From: Cloeon dipterum
Taxonomy: Eukaryota > Arthropoda > Insecta > Ephemeroptera > Baetidae
Assembly: GCF_949628265.1 (NCBI RefSeq)
Contig: NC_088790.1
Span: 21,208,545-21,272,544, forward strand
Reading direction: 5' to 3'
Length of the DNA stretch: 64,000 bases
Shown one piece after another: positions 22,291-33,541 of the stretch. The translations under genes and the position numbers were made by a program. The notes beneath the pieces are model-generated. The model saw only the letters and a list, made by a program, of their open reading frames with translations. It searched no databases and was not told where the DNA came from. Numbering within the stretch: the first letter of the stretch is position 1; the number at the start of each line of letters is the position of its first letter.

Positions 22291-25200
22291 CGTGAAGTAA
22301 AACGAATAGGAAATTCTCACTTGTTGAAGGAGAAAATAAAAAAAAGAATTATATTAAAAATTCTACTGCTCAATAAACCGTACAAATCAGATCTTAGAAA
22401 TATCAACCCATAAGCGATTACAATCTGCCTCCCCTGGCCAACAGTCAAAGTGAACCATGAAAAAATGACTGCTGTCGAGTAGCCTCTCTATTTGCCCCGA
22501 TGGAGTTTGTGCGCATGAACGTTTGTTTCTCGCTGCATTTGGCGCGCGGAGGAGAGTTAGCGTTTGATTCATTTCACAAACACCTTCTGTTTACGCGCAT
22601 CTGTCTCGTAGTGACGGTTATTAAAATTCATTCGCAAAGTCCACCAGCAGCTTGCAGATGCTGCGTGCTTTATTTGTTTGCGCCATCGGGACGAGAGAAA
22701 TCAAACAGACCCGCGCAGCAACTGCTGTGAGCTGATGTGTTTTGATGAATTATTAATCGGAACCATTATTATTGTAAGCCTATAGCTGCTAACCTTCTGC
22801 TCCGTTTTTTCTTGCAGACCAGAGAAAAATACACAGTAATTTAGTTTATAATTAAATATATAAAATTTGCTTTTTAAATATTAAATATTAATGTTTATTG
22901 TTCGTCTATCAAAGTGATTACAGTCAAAGAATATTATCAATTAAAATAACATGAACAAAGGCACCACAAGAGAACTACTTGCACAGGGAGAAATCGAAGC
23001 GCAAGTTTAACTATATAATGTGGTGCATTAAAACCTGGGATATGACCTATTTTTTTTTTGGAAATCATCGAACTGAAATGTGAGAGGAATGTAAAATTTT
23101 CTTAATTATTAAATTTATTTTTCAATGCTGCATTGAATTTTCAAAAATCAAAAATAGCTTATTTATATTATATAAGACACATTTCAAGTATTTTAAGATA
23201 ACAGCCTCTTTATAATATAGCTTTTCCAACGACGGAGAATTTTTGCTGAGTTTCAAATTTTATAGAGTCTGAAGCGACTGAAGGGATTAAATTTTGCTTG
23301 TAGAGCACACTCATGGGGATCAAATAACACGTACTTGTCTTCCGATTCACCACCCCCTGAAAAACGTTTAACCACAGATGTTGTCCTCTCACGACGACAC
23401 ACACCCGGCGACTACCAACTTGCGCTAATCTGCGGAAGAGAAACACACACATCAGCGTCATCAGCTGGGGTGGATTTAAATATTACCGGTTAAATACAAC
23501 GGAAATCGCCGAAATGCTGGATGCACACCTGTTTGCTCCTCTTCGTTCCGTAAACCGAAAATCGCCGCGCTAATTAACGCAAACACCGCGTGGGAGATAG
23601 GCAGGTGCCGGCGTTTCGAACACTGCTTCCTTCATTATGTACGCCACTTGACTCATTACGGAAGAAAAGTGAAAAGCGTGACGATGAAGGGCGTTCGTGA
23701 TTTTCCTGGCGTAATTCCTGCCGTGGGGTGAATTCGTAATTATTCTCAGAGTGCCGTGCAAAGCCAGTCGATTATTAAAACAGGATATCAAACTGGGGGC
23801 GAAACAATCGGAAAATTAACTTTCAGTTTCTCACCCTGACGCTCTGCATGTGTCATCCGCTGTTTTTTTAATGCATATAAATAGGAGTCGCTCTTTCATT
23901 CATTCCGGTGCACGATATGAATCTCGAATTTGCTACACAGAATTTTAATAATAGACCATCACGAGAAAGCGGAGAGGAAAATGCTTCTTTGAATAACTTT
24001 AACGACCGCAATTCCCAAAAAATGTGGGAGAAAAAATATGCTACTCAACATTTTTAATAAACATGGTCGCAATTTCAATTCGTTAAATAAATCCACTTAT
24101 GATTTCTAAAGAATTAATTAACCTGGTTTATTAAACCAATTCATTGAAATAAAATATTTGATTTTTACGCCGTCTAAAATTAGAACTGGCCCGGTGGACA
24201 TAAAAAAATTGCTAATCTGACGGCGGCAAAAATTAATTTAAGTGGTTTAGTTTTTAGGAAATTGAAGTTTATCAATCAAAATTTTAGAAAACAGTGAGCG
24301 ATTAGGCCTAATAACGATGAATGCATTCCAAGAATACACGTAATTCAAAAACACGCGTGCACAAATAAATGCTCTCTTATTTTGTCACCAACTGCAAAGA
24401 TATTATTCCTCGATCGACGTGGTATTAAATTTCAAAATGACAAACGACCACATTTAGAATCCACCATTTCGTCACTTATTTAGAAGTGCGAGAATTGTTT
24501 GCTTTTTAACCTCTGATGGTCGCGGTAAAAAACGCAGCAGATGTGAGAGAAAGGTCGGGTGCCAAAAATCACACACAAAATCTCAGCTATGGCGGCGGCA
24601 TACTTTCATTTAACACCCCGCATGAGTCACGAGTGTGGGAAAGTATTCGCATAGCCCTTGGACACCCGTGAGCATAAAGGCACCCCATTCTCGGGAACAT
24701 CTGCACCGAAGATGCACCTGCAGTTTCATAAAAAGTGCTCCTCTCCTGCAGCGCCTGCACAATGCAAAAAGGGGACCCCTGGAACCAAGCTGCTCTTGCT
24801 CTTTCTTTGGAGCCATATATATCATCTAATTTACTAAATTGCGATACCTCCCAAGATGAGAGCAATACAAAGTAATAATAGCTATTGGTTCTCAGAAAAA
24901 CGACCCTTTTTCTTGGGCGGTTTTGTTGAAAGTGCAACCTTAACGACCTTGACTAATACATGAATAGACACGTTTCCCGTCTCGAGGTTGACCTGTTGCC
25001 CCGTCTCTAACGACATGTTTCACAAATCCAATTATACGCAATGCCTTTTTGAAGAATCGTTAAGCACATATTAAAAATGTTTGGTACGTAAACGGAAATG
25101 CACGGACAAAGCACGTGTAATGCGGATTATTCTTCGTCTGAACTTCTAGTTTCTAAATATTTTTCTTAAAAAAATTTCAGAATTAGTCGAATTTATCAAA

Positions 25201-26825
25201 GAATTAATTTTTCGCTTGATTTTGAGACCTCTGATCGTGATCCATTCAACGATATATAAATTATTAAACACTTCCCTAATATTTTCAGCCAGGAGACAAT
25301 GCTCACCACTTTATTATCCTGATTTTCATTACTGTGCAAACTTTTTGAAGCCGATTTTCTCAGAAATTCATACGCCAACAATTTTAGCTTTTCCGTTTAT
25401 ACCAAATTGAAATATTTCCATAAAAATTACCAGAACCAGCGTTCAAGTTTAGTTGTTTACGAAGTGTTGTTGCTCATACGTCATTCGTTCTTTCATGATA
25501 TACAAAAAAGGCAGCTAATGAATGCACTTGACTCGTCTCATTCGCCGAGCGCATCTATCGTGTGTCGTATGTTGCTACATTCATTAAAAAACGAAATCCG
25601 AGCGCTCGAAAAGCGCATGCATCAGCAGGCGGCGTATAATATGCGATAGAGCGAGTAACCATACTTTATGAACGCGTCTCTTTATGTATAACAAGACGCG
25701 TGCGGTATTTTCCGAGCGAGCGTCGCTCGGTCCATTCAGCGAGCCAACGAGTGTTCATTAAAATCATGTTGCTCGAGCTAACTTTGCTCGCGGATTATAG
25801 ACGAGAATTTATGTAATCCGACGGAGTATACACACCCTCGCTCGGTGCGCGCGTGCCACGAATTGTATGATGCACGCAAGCCTTGGCCGCATAAGGGCAG
25901 CTGCCCCTTCGGGGGTTGTTCGTTAGCGGGACACGTGCCGCCCTGTCGGTCGTTCTCGTTAACATTGGTGTCGCAAGAGGGAAACAAAGGGCGCACTTAG
26001 CGTGATTGCAATATGCTCCAGTCTAATCGAATGAGTGCTCACGTTTTATTTATCATCATATTCGAGAAAACGTCTCCCTGTCTACATGGAAAAAGGCAAT
26101 CAATCTTTCCTATGTGTAGATTAGGGTTGAGATACTCAGAGATGGAAATTTATTTACGAAAGTTTTATGCTCAAATTGACTGCTGGGGTCAGTTTATCAA
26201 TTTTGGTAGGTATTTCCGAATAAATTCTCGCAATTTTTTTCTTCCGCCAACCCAGTCCTTGTGGTGTAACATGTTAATTTATTTAATTTTTTATCCCTGT
26301 CCGGGGACCGGGAAGGGCATGTACATTAAAACAACGCAAAGTGCATGCAGGTTCTTCATGCATAAAATAAAATCCGAAACCATTTCTCTGCTTAGGTGCC
26401 ACCAGCACAAGACGGTTATTTTATCCCCATCACCATGCTCCTTCTGGCCGGCCAACCCTGTAGCCCTCCGACTTGCCCATCTGTTCGTCAGCTGGCCCTA
26501 CTTTTTCTCCAGTAACAAAATAAGTCGGCCGCGCCTTGGGCCCCTAGAGACTGCTTAAAATTTAACGTTTTTGCTTCCACCGATAATTCATGAAAAAAGA
26601 TTCAAAGAGCAAGTTAAAATTAAGAAGTAAATCTGTGTAGAATTTTTCGTTAACTTGCTCCAAGTAAATACTTATTTTTCTTCCTTTCTGAAGCGATTTA
26701 TCAGCAATATTATTGGAGTTTAAGAAGGGTGTAAATATTTCTTATTTTTTTGCTCTTTTTATCCCTGTCCGAGGATTCCTGAGAGTGCCCTAACAATGCG
26801 ATCTTATTTGGGTGACTCATGCGGC

Positions 26826-26848
26826 TTCCTTTGTATGATACAAAGGAA
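26826..26848. promoter_or_regulatory. Perfect palindrome with paired HMG-box (Sox/TCF-like) sites
   Basis: TTCCTTTGTA and its exact complement TACAAAGGAA are separated by TGA. Each arm contains CTTTGT/ACAAAG, which fits the Sox core and partly the TCF core. Binding is inferred from the motif only. Confidence 0.35.
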
Positions 26849-28468
26849 CACGAAACACCTGATGCTTAAGCAAAAGTCTGGGTCCATCATAATAGGGACG
26901 CAGAACCCCCCGCACGGGAGACTTTTCTATTGAAAAGTTTGATTTATTTTCCCATAAAATTATTTTTAACACACTGGAAAGGTATGGATCAGCAAGAAGC
27001 GACTTGGAGAATTGCTTCCATCCAATCTATGGCAATAAAATCTATGAATTAATTTTTTTTTTCATTGTATTTTGCAAGATTTGTCCAACCGTGCATCATT
27101 CAAGCTGCGATCAGCCGCCCATAACCAGGAAGGTGCATGAACAATATCACATTTTTAGGGTTAAAAGATCATTATTTGGTAATTTTATTCAGTACTGGAC
27201 AAAGGAACAACAGCCCAGCAGCGGCGGCCAATTACCTACTCACACACAAACACACGTACACTTGAAATACAATGTGACCGACAATGTGGCGACGTATATG
27301 TCTTTGAAAATGTCTTTTGTGCCCCCAGACACACCCAATGACAACGAGCTGCTAGTTTATCCAGGGCTCCAGGGGTTTGTTTTCTTTACGGCTTAACCTT
27401 TGTAAGAGGGATCGTAAATATTATTAACCATGTTTATTCTTGCTAGGGGCCGATAATACAATAAAATACATTAAAAATGACAAACTTGGAAAATTCCAGT
27501 GCTTGCAGAATCTTTTGGATAATCCAACCTGATCAAGCAATTAAAACGAAATAATCCATAAAAACCGGATTTACTCGACATACCTGAGATTTTCAGAGCG
27601 TAACGTTATGCTCGGGCAATAAATCAAATTTGTTATCGACAACGTGCGGACGATGAAAGTGATTGAAATAAGAGCAGAAACATAATTATTGCTGTTCCAT
27701 TCTACATTCTATCTCGAGATCAAACAAAATTATAGACTGGCGCTGCGCCGTAAAAACCTGCACGCCGGCGTGTCCGATTAATCTGTTAAGCAGAAAGGAA
27801 AAAACTAAAGATCAAGAGAACAGCCGCTTATAATATGCAGGTGCGGGCCAAAAAAGCTGCTCGAGTGCTGAATATTTACTCTGGGCCGGTGCGGGGCGCG
27901 AATTAAGCAGAACGGGGTGCATATAAACATGATGGGGGGTGACTCTGTCTGTGAACAAACGATAAATGAGGTTCCCACGGGGGTTTCAGTCGACATTCGC
28001 GTGTCCGAGCAGCTGATCGTGCCCTATGCGTCGCGCTCGCGCGTGCATTTCTCTGATTGCACTAATTGCCTGCCCCTTTCTCGCTCACTCACTCGCTCGC
28101 TTCAGCCACTCGTCTGCCGCGCTTTTTGTCCACGAATCTGCCTATTTGGCACGGGTTGCTCGAAAAAGATGCCATCTGCAGCCTTTGTTTCTTTTTTACG
28201 ATGGGATCGCACTGGTGATTAATCTTACCAGTAATGGATTGGTCGTGTCGATATGGGATTGGACGTGTGTGCTCGTGGGTTAATTAAGCCTGCGCATGTA
28301 TTAAAAAAATGAATGCCAGGCGTGTAATATGAATAGGGTTAGGAAATGCGTTTGATTTACTTTTAAATACACAAAACGAGCACAAAATTTACAGGTTTAA
28401 GACTTCTTAAGTCATATTAAATTTTCCACCTACGGTCTAAAACCGCATAAATAATAATTAAGCCTGAT

Positions 28469-28604
28469 AGATATTATCTCAAAACCAGCAAAATGGTCTA
28501 ATAAATTGTCAGTATTGTTTTAATTTTTTGCGAAAATATTATTATTCAGGTGGTTTTTGTCAGCAGGGGTGAAGAATTACTCTTAAACTGACTTTCGAGT
28601 TAAA
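28469..28604 (+). repeat. 136-bp direct repeat, copy 1
   Basis: It begins AGATATTATCTCAAAACCAG and is nearly identical to 28921-29055, differing by a few bases. It lies about 450 bp from its partner in the same orientation. It carries no terminal inverted repeats and no open frame. Confidence 0.85.
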
Positions 28605-28920
28605 ACACGCCTTAATTTGGGAGAATGAAGAGGGTTTGAAAATGATGAAGACCGATGAATTCAGATGAAGAATTTGGTTGGTGTATTAGTTACAGTTGCA
28701 AATCCGATCGGATACTTAATCAAATACCAGAACCCTTTGAATCGGGTTCTGCACAATTAAACAAATCACGTCAGCACCGTTTGGCTGACGGACGAAAACT
28801 GAATTCTTATTTTAAAATCATCTTTCTGCTGTTAAACAAGAATGCAAAATTACAATAATTCAAACCGCCGACAATCGTTGGCTTCCAACTAAAAGCAGGA
28901 CCGCGTTGTTGTACCGCTAC

Positions 28921-29055
28921 AGATATTATCTCAAAACCAGCAAAATGGTCTAATAAATTGTCAGTATTGTTTTAATTTTTTGCGAAAATAATATTATTCA
29001 GGTGGTTTTTGTCAGCAGGGGTGAAGAATTACTCTTAAAGTGACTTTTGAGTTAA
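28921..29055 (+). repeat. 136-bp direct repeat, copy 2
   Basis: Partner of 28469-28604. The start and end are sharp, as expected for a duplicated block or for two insertions of one short element. Confidence 0.85.
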
Positions 29056-29949
29056 TACTGGGCAACAATTGAAAACTATTTAAATTGTTGGATGCCTTAA
29101 ACAATGACCGATAAACAATTTGTTCAACAATTTGCAATAATAAAAAAATGACCTTCCTACAACAAAAATTCAAATTTTGCCAATTTTCTCCAAAATTTAC
29201 AGTGCTCGAACATATTTTCTTGGCATATTCCGATCCCTCTCGTCGAGATCTGTTCAACGGTGTATGCCACTTATTGGGGAAACTCTTGGTTTTGAAATTA
29301 AATCGGATTTCAAGTAAGGAGACAGCCATTGCCATTTGAAAAGCACGGTAACTTTCCAGCCAATTTTCTCAAAAAATTACAGCGCTCCTTAGGTCAATTT
29401 AGGCTTTAACTGAATCCTAAGCGATGAGTTTATGCATTGGCAACGAGCATTTTCCAGGCTTTTCCAGTATCATTCCTCTTTAAGTGCGTTATTGATTCTG
29501 AGTACCAAACATTGAGTCTTGTTGAGTATTGAGATAATTTTAGAATTGTAATTAGAGAGTAATGAATTGCATTTTCCAAGAAATTATAAAGTTCTCGTTG
29601 GAAATCCTCAAACATTAAAAAATTTAATAAATAGGGCTGTGAATTTTAGACGGTCGACTGTCTATTTCTGATATTCTAATCGTTGCGGGTCGATAAAATT
29701 ATCACGTATCATGCAATTTAAAGCCATTTTAACCATATTTAAAATTATCTAAAGCTTCCAAAGAGGCATAAAAATAAAAAAGTAATATAATATATATTAT
29801 ATAAATAATTCTTTTTGTTCCCTCATTCAATTACGGGTACATTATTTTTCCACGGCAATACTGTAATCATGCCATTTATTTATTATTATTTTTTAACTTA
29901 GAAATGTTGGATAATAGATTGAAAATCGACACAGGCTGCTCGCGAATTG

Positions 29950-30253
29950 CAGCTGCCTCGACGGAGACTCCGAAATTCGGCGTCGGTAAAATGCACATAG
30001 CATGCAGTAACACGACGCAGAAAAAATGATCAGTTGCAAAAAGAAAGGTGCGGCCGCTGGAACAAAAGGGCCAATTGTGCCTGGCGCGCGAGAAAGAAAA
30101 TAGGGGCCGAAATCAGCGCAGGCAGCTGTCCGAAAATCGGTTCCCACAGCCGCAGCTGGTCCGCCGGCCGCTCAAGAGAGTCGCCGAGTGCATCTAGCAA
30201 GCTGCACCAATAGGAGAGCAGCGGCGCGCGCAGGTGGTGGTGGTATTATAAAA
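29950..30253 (+). promoter_or_regulatory. emc proximal promoter: TATA box, E-boxes and Su(H)-type site
   Basis: TATAAAA at 30247-30253 is followed by TTCAGTT, an arthropod initiator with its A at 30280, which is the expected TATA-to-start spacing. Upstream are three CAGCTG E-boxes (29950, 30123, 30153) and GTTCCCACA at 30140-30148, the complement of TGTGGGAAC, a full match to the Su(H)/CSL consensus YGTGRGAAM. The start codon is about 70 bp after the initiator. The sites are seen; use by Notch and proneural factors is inferred from Drosophila emc biology. Confidence 0.65.
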
Positions 30254-30350
30254 CCAGGGTCCCGCCGTCGAGCGGGTTCAGTTAAGTTGCGCTTGTTGAG
30301 GAGAGAGGTGTTTGTCGTGTACGTGCGTCTGTGTCATAACAACTGTGAAC

Positions 30351-31738
30351 ATGACAAAACAACGACAGAGCTCCGCGTCGCCTCGAGTGGTTAACCGGGT
30401 AGACCGAGAATTCAAGGGCCAGAGCAAGGTCGAGATGTACCTGGATAAGCTGACCGACTTGGTGCCGTACGTGCCGCGCAACCGCAAATTGAGCAAACTG
30501 GAGGTGATCCAGTATGTCATCGAATACATTTGCGACCTGCAGGACGTGCTAGACATACAGCACCCTGTTCCATCTTTGGTGGCCACCGAGAACTCGACAG
30601 CGACCGCCTCCGCCAGCTCGCAGCCCGCCGTCGCCGCCGCCTCCAGACAACCACTCGGGGTCATTCCGCCCAACACATACGCTGACTCGTTGTCCTTAGT
30701 GGTAAGTTTCGCACACACGTTCTTTCTTTTTTTCCTCTCTCACCCAGCAGCTTTCCTTTACGGGAAGCGAGCGAGCGTATTTATGCACTTGAAGGCCACT
30801 CGGGGCACTGTTATTCCCTAAATTTCGGAGCAGGGGTATTATTTTATTTTCTGCGGTGTCACTGCTAAATCTTCAGTTGGAAATAATGCACCGCACAGCT
30901 TTCTATTTGCTAATTCATATTTAATTTTACCGGCCGCGCCATGCATCTCCTCTCGTCAGATATAAGTATAACCTTTCCCACACTCACATAATTTCACGGT
31001 TTGCTGCTTGCTCAAACACTATCCTCGAGTGTTTGCTTTTTATTTCGACCAATTTGTGGCGGCTGACTTTCTTTCAAATTGGAATTCCGCTTCACCAGAG
31101 CCAGTACATAATACATTCTTTTTTGCCGAAAGATACGCGGCGCGGCACGGCGCACACCGTCCGTCCTCTTCCTGCTGCTCTCCCATATAGTTAAGTTAGT
31201 CACGTACGTGACGTGCCTCGAACGGTTGCCACTTTTTTTCAATCTCTGCCGTGTAATATAACCTCAAATAGAAAAGAATAGCAGCAGTCAGGCAGGCAGG
31301 CAGGCAGCGAGCAGCGAGCAGCCGTTAGATCAGGGCCATTTACAAGTTTCTCAAGGAGTTTCTCTTCTCCTATTCTCACCATCATTATTATAACACCTGG
31401 CGTGCGCACACACGTGTGTGCATGTGACCATTTACAATAGGGCCTTTCAGCTGTGTGTTACGACATTTTTCTGGCTTCATTTTTCTGGCTTCAGATTTTA
31501 ATTTGCATCGACCCCCTGCTTAATTCCTGATTCATCAAGGGGCGCGTTAATTTCCCCAGAGAGAGAGAGAGAGAGAGAGAGACACGAACCACCCTCGCCC
31601 GCTAAAACCGACCACACCCCTCGTTTAGCTCCGCCAGTGATCAATAGGCTGAATTTTGTTTGTTTTGTGTTTCAGAACCAACCACAGTTGGAAAGCGAAA
31701 AGTCGTCATCAGCAGACAACGAAATGTCCACCTGCTAA
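30351..31738 (+). CDS. emc: Extramacrochaetae/Id-type HLH protein (137 aa)
   Basis: Two coding exons, 30351-30701 and 31676-31738, joined at GTG|gtaagt and ttcag|AAC in phase 0, giving 137 aa. Residues about 28-68 form the HLH (VEMYLDKLTDLVPYVPRN, then RKLSKLEVIQYVIEYI), and the region before it lacks the basic DNA-contact cluster. This is the Id/Emc pattern: the protein dimerises with E proteins such as Daughterless and proneural bHLH factors and keeps them off DNA, in the nucleus. The remainder is an Ala/Ser-rich linker ending EMSTC. It is shorter than Drosophila Emc, as expected for many insects. The start is ATG at 30351; in-frame upstream codons have no ATG. The intron placement after the HLH is typical of the family. 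Promoter elements are listed separately. Confidence 0.93.
31559..31582 (+). repeat. (GA)n microsatellite in the emc intron
   Basis: About 12 uninterrupted GA units, some 95 bp before the exon 2 acceptor. A (CAGG)n run also occurs in the intron at about 31291-31308. Confidence 0.9.
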
Positions 31739-32480
31739 GAACTGCGTGGATCAATTTGTGCAATTTTTCACGTTTAGAAGAGCGAATGAAAGCCGCCCCC
31801 CACCTCACCACCTAGATTAAAAGTGCATTTATTAAACAAAGATGATTCACCTGTGAGCCTCGCAATGCCCAAAAAGACAATGTACAGAACTCATGTGCGC
31901 GAAATCAGAATTAATTTATTTATAATTTATTACAATGTTATGATTCCCATAGATTGCGGAATAAGCAGAATTTGATGAAGATTTCAAATTTCACTGATTA
32001 AGTCTCGTTAGCATCTTCTGAAACTGTTCATCGATCCAATCTCATCAAGGACGCCTGATGGACGACAGCAGACTGGGAAACCTGCTAACGAAACCAGTAC
32101 AAAGCTACGGCGTCGACTGTATATATTTCTGCAGCTTATTTCTACGATGATTGAGCGCCATTTGGGCATTTCCCACAGTGCAACATTCTACTCGTTTGAA
32201 TCCCACGAATTAAAAGAATGTATCCCTTAAAAATCATGCCAGTGTAAATTTTCAGTTCCATCGAGAACTTTGCCACATAATTACCAACACAGATTGTTGA
32301 GCGGAGAGAGAATGCTGAATGGCTGCATCATTTTCGTAACCGTCTGTGATTTTTAGTTTGTAACTTTTAGTGTTAATGAAATACTGTCCGCTTAACTTTT
32401 AGTGTTAATGAAATACTTTCCGCGACTCATTTCCATACTTAATAAGAATGTAATAATGCAGAAAGAAATGGAAATAAAAT
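31739..32480 (+). other. Probable emc 3' UTR with poly(A) signal
   Basis: AT-rich non-coding sequence after the stop. AATAAA at 32473-32478 is the best poly(A) signal; ATTAAA variants occur near 31816 and 31831. A 32-bp unit starting TAACTTTTAGTGTTAATGAA is repeated in tandem at 32361-32424. A TGTGAT (K-box-like) heptamer core is present near 32345. The UTR end is inferred. Confidence 0.5.
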
Positions 32481-33284
32481 CATGAAAGTTCAATGAAGAC
32501 CGAATAGTTTTATTTTTTATTAATCAATCCTAAATTTAAGCTGAAAAACCAATGAAATTTTTATTACTTTGCATTAAAAATAATAATGACTATTATTTGG
32601 CACCGAATATAAATTTCGCATCTCACACCTGCAGGCTACGTACTAGTTTTTGCTTTTTAATTTTTCGTTTCACACGAGCATCGGTGCATAAAATTGTGCT
32701 AAAAATTGGCCAAACAGGTCCCACACCGGCGACCAGGAAGATCTCGAGGCTCCCACGTGAACGTTCTCACACCGAAAATGAGCCGAGTGAATGCACTCGT
32801 CGCTCCTATTGTTTCTGCACTATACTTTAAATAGCATCTAGAAATTTGTGCCTCGCACCGCTCAGGTCGTGAGAAACAATTTTTATCGCGTTGCGGGAGG
32901 AAAATCATTTATCACGGCTGCGAATCTCGGCCAGTGAGGCAGAAAGGGATGTGAAACATTGTTTAAAAATTGCAATGAAAAGGGTATTATAAATTATAAT
33001 GTTACACTATCCTACAAGTTACTTCATAATTATTTATTCATCAATGATCAAAATAGAAATGATGCCATTCCCGTGACATCCGTGTAAAGTGCGTTGCATA
33101 AAATGTTTGCAAAATTCCTCTCATTGTAAGGCGAGGCAAGTTGACAGTATAATATAGCAACTATTACAAAGTTTTGCATGTTTCCTCAGAGGTGAAAAAG
33201 ATTTTATTTTATTTGCCATTGATAGCAAAAATCACTCGCTCCAGTAAATGCCGCTTCATTCCAGAACTTCAGTTAGTTGTTATT

Positions 33285-33541
33285 TTGCTGTCTGACGCCC
33301 TGCCAGAGTGGTTGTTCTTCCTCTAAATTATTTTTATAATTGTTTGGCAGGGCTGGGAAGATCTACACGCAAATTAATTACGACTGAAGACCAAAGACAT
33401 GAAACTGAACTGAGTCTTGCTGTCTGACGCCCTGCCAGAGTGGTTGTTCTTCCTATCAATTATTTTTATAATTGTTTGGCAGGGCTGGGAAGATCTACAC
33501 GCAATTAAATTACGACTGAAGACCAAAGACATGAAACTGAA
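33285..33541 (+). repeat. Tandem duplication of a 132-bp unit containing a hairpin
   Basis: Unit 1 (33285-33416) and unit 2 (33417-33541) are nearly identical, both starting TTGCTGTCTGACGCCCTGCC. Each unit contains an internal inverted repeat, GCCCTGCCA and TGGCAGGGC, about 50 bp apart, able to form a hairpin. No open frame is present. Confidence 0.9.

Larger units (their letters stand above)
22291..29888. other. Gene-poor region upstream of emc
   Basis: No open frame here has a recognisable domain. Visible features are small: a consensus TATA box at 23876, a GC-rich block with a short perfect hairpin at 25712-25730, a perfect palindrome at 26826-26848, and a 136-bp direct repeat pair at 28469 and 28921. 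A 181-codon ATG frame at 26013-26558 is judged to be chance. Emc-type regulators usually have long cis-regulatory flanks, so distal enhancers are plausible here; that is inference. Confidence 0.5.

Noticed and set aside
26013..26558. 181-codon ATG open frame
   Set aside because: No recognisable domain, compositional breaks along its length, no splice or promoter context; most likely chance.
27004..27396. 130-codon open frame
   Set aside because: The first codon is TTG, not ATG, and no domain or splice context is visible.
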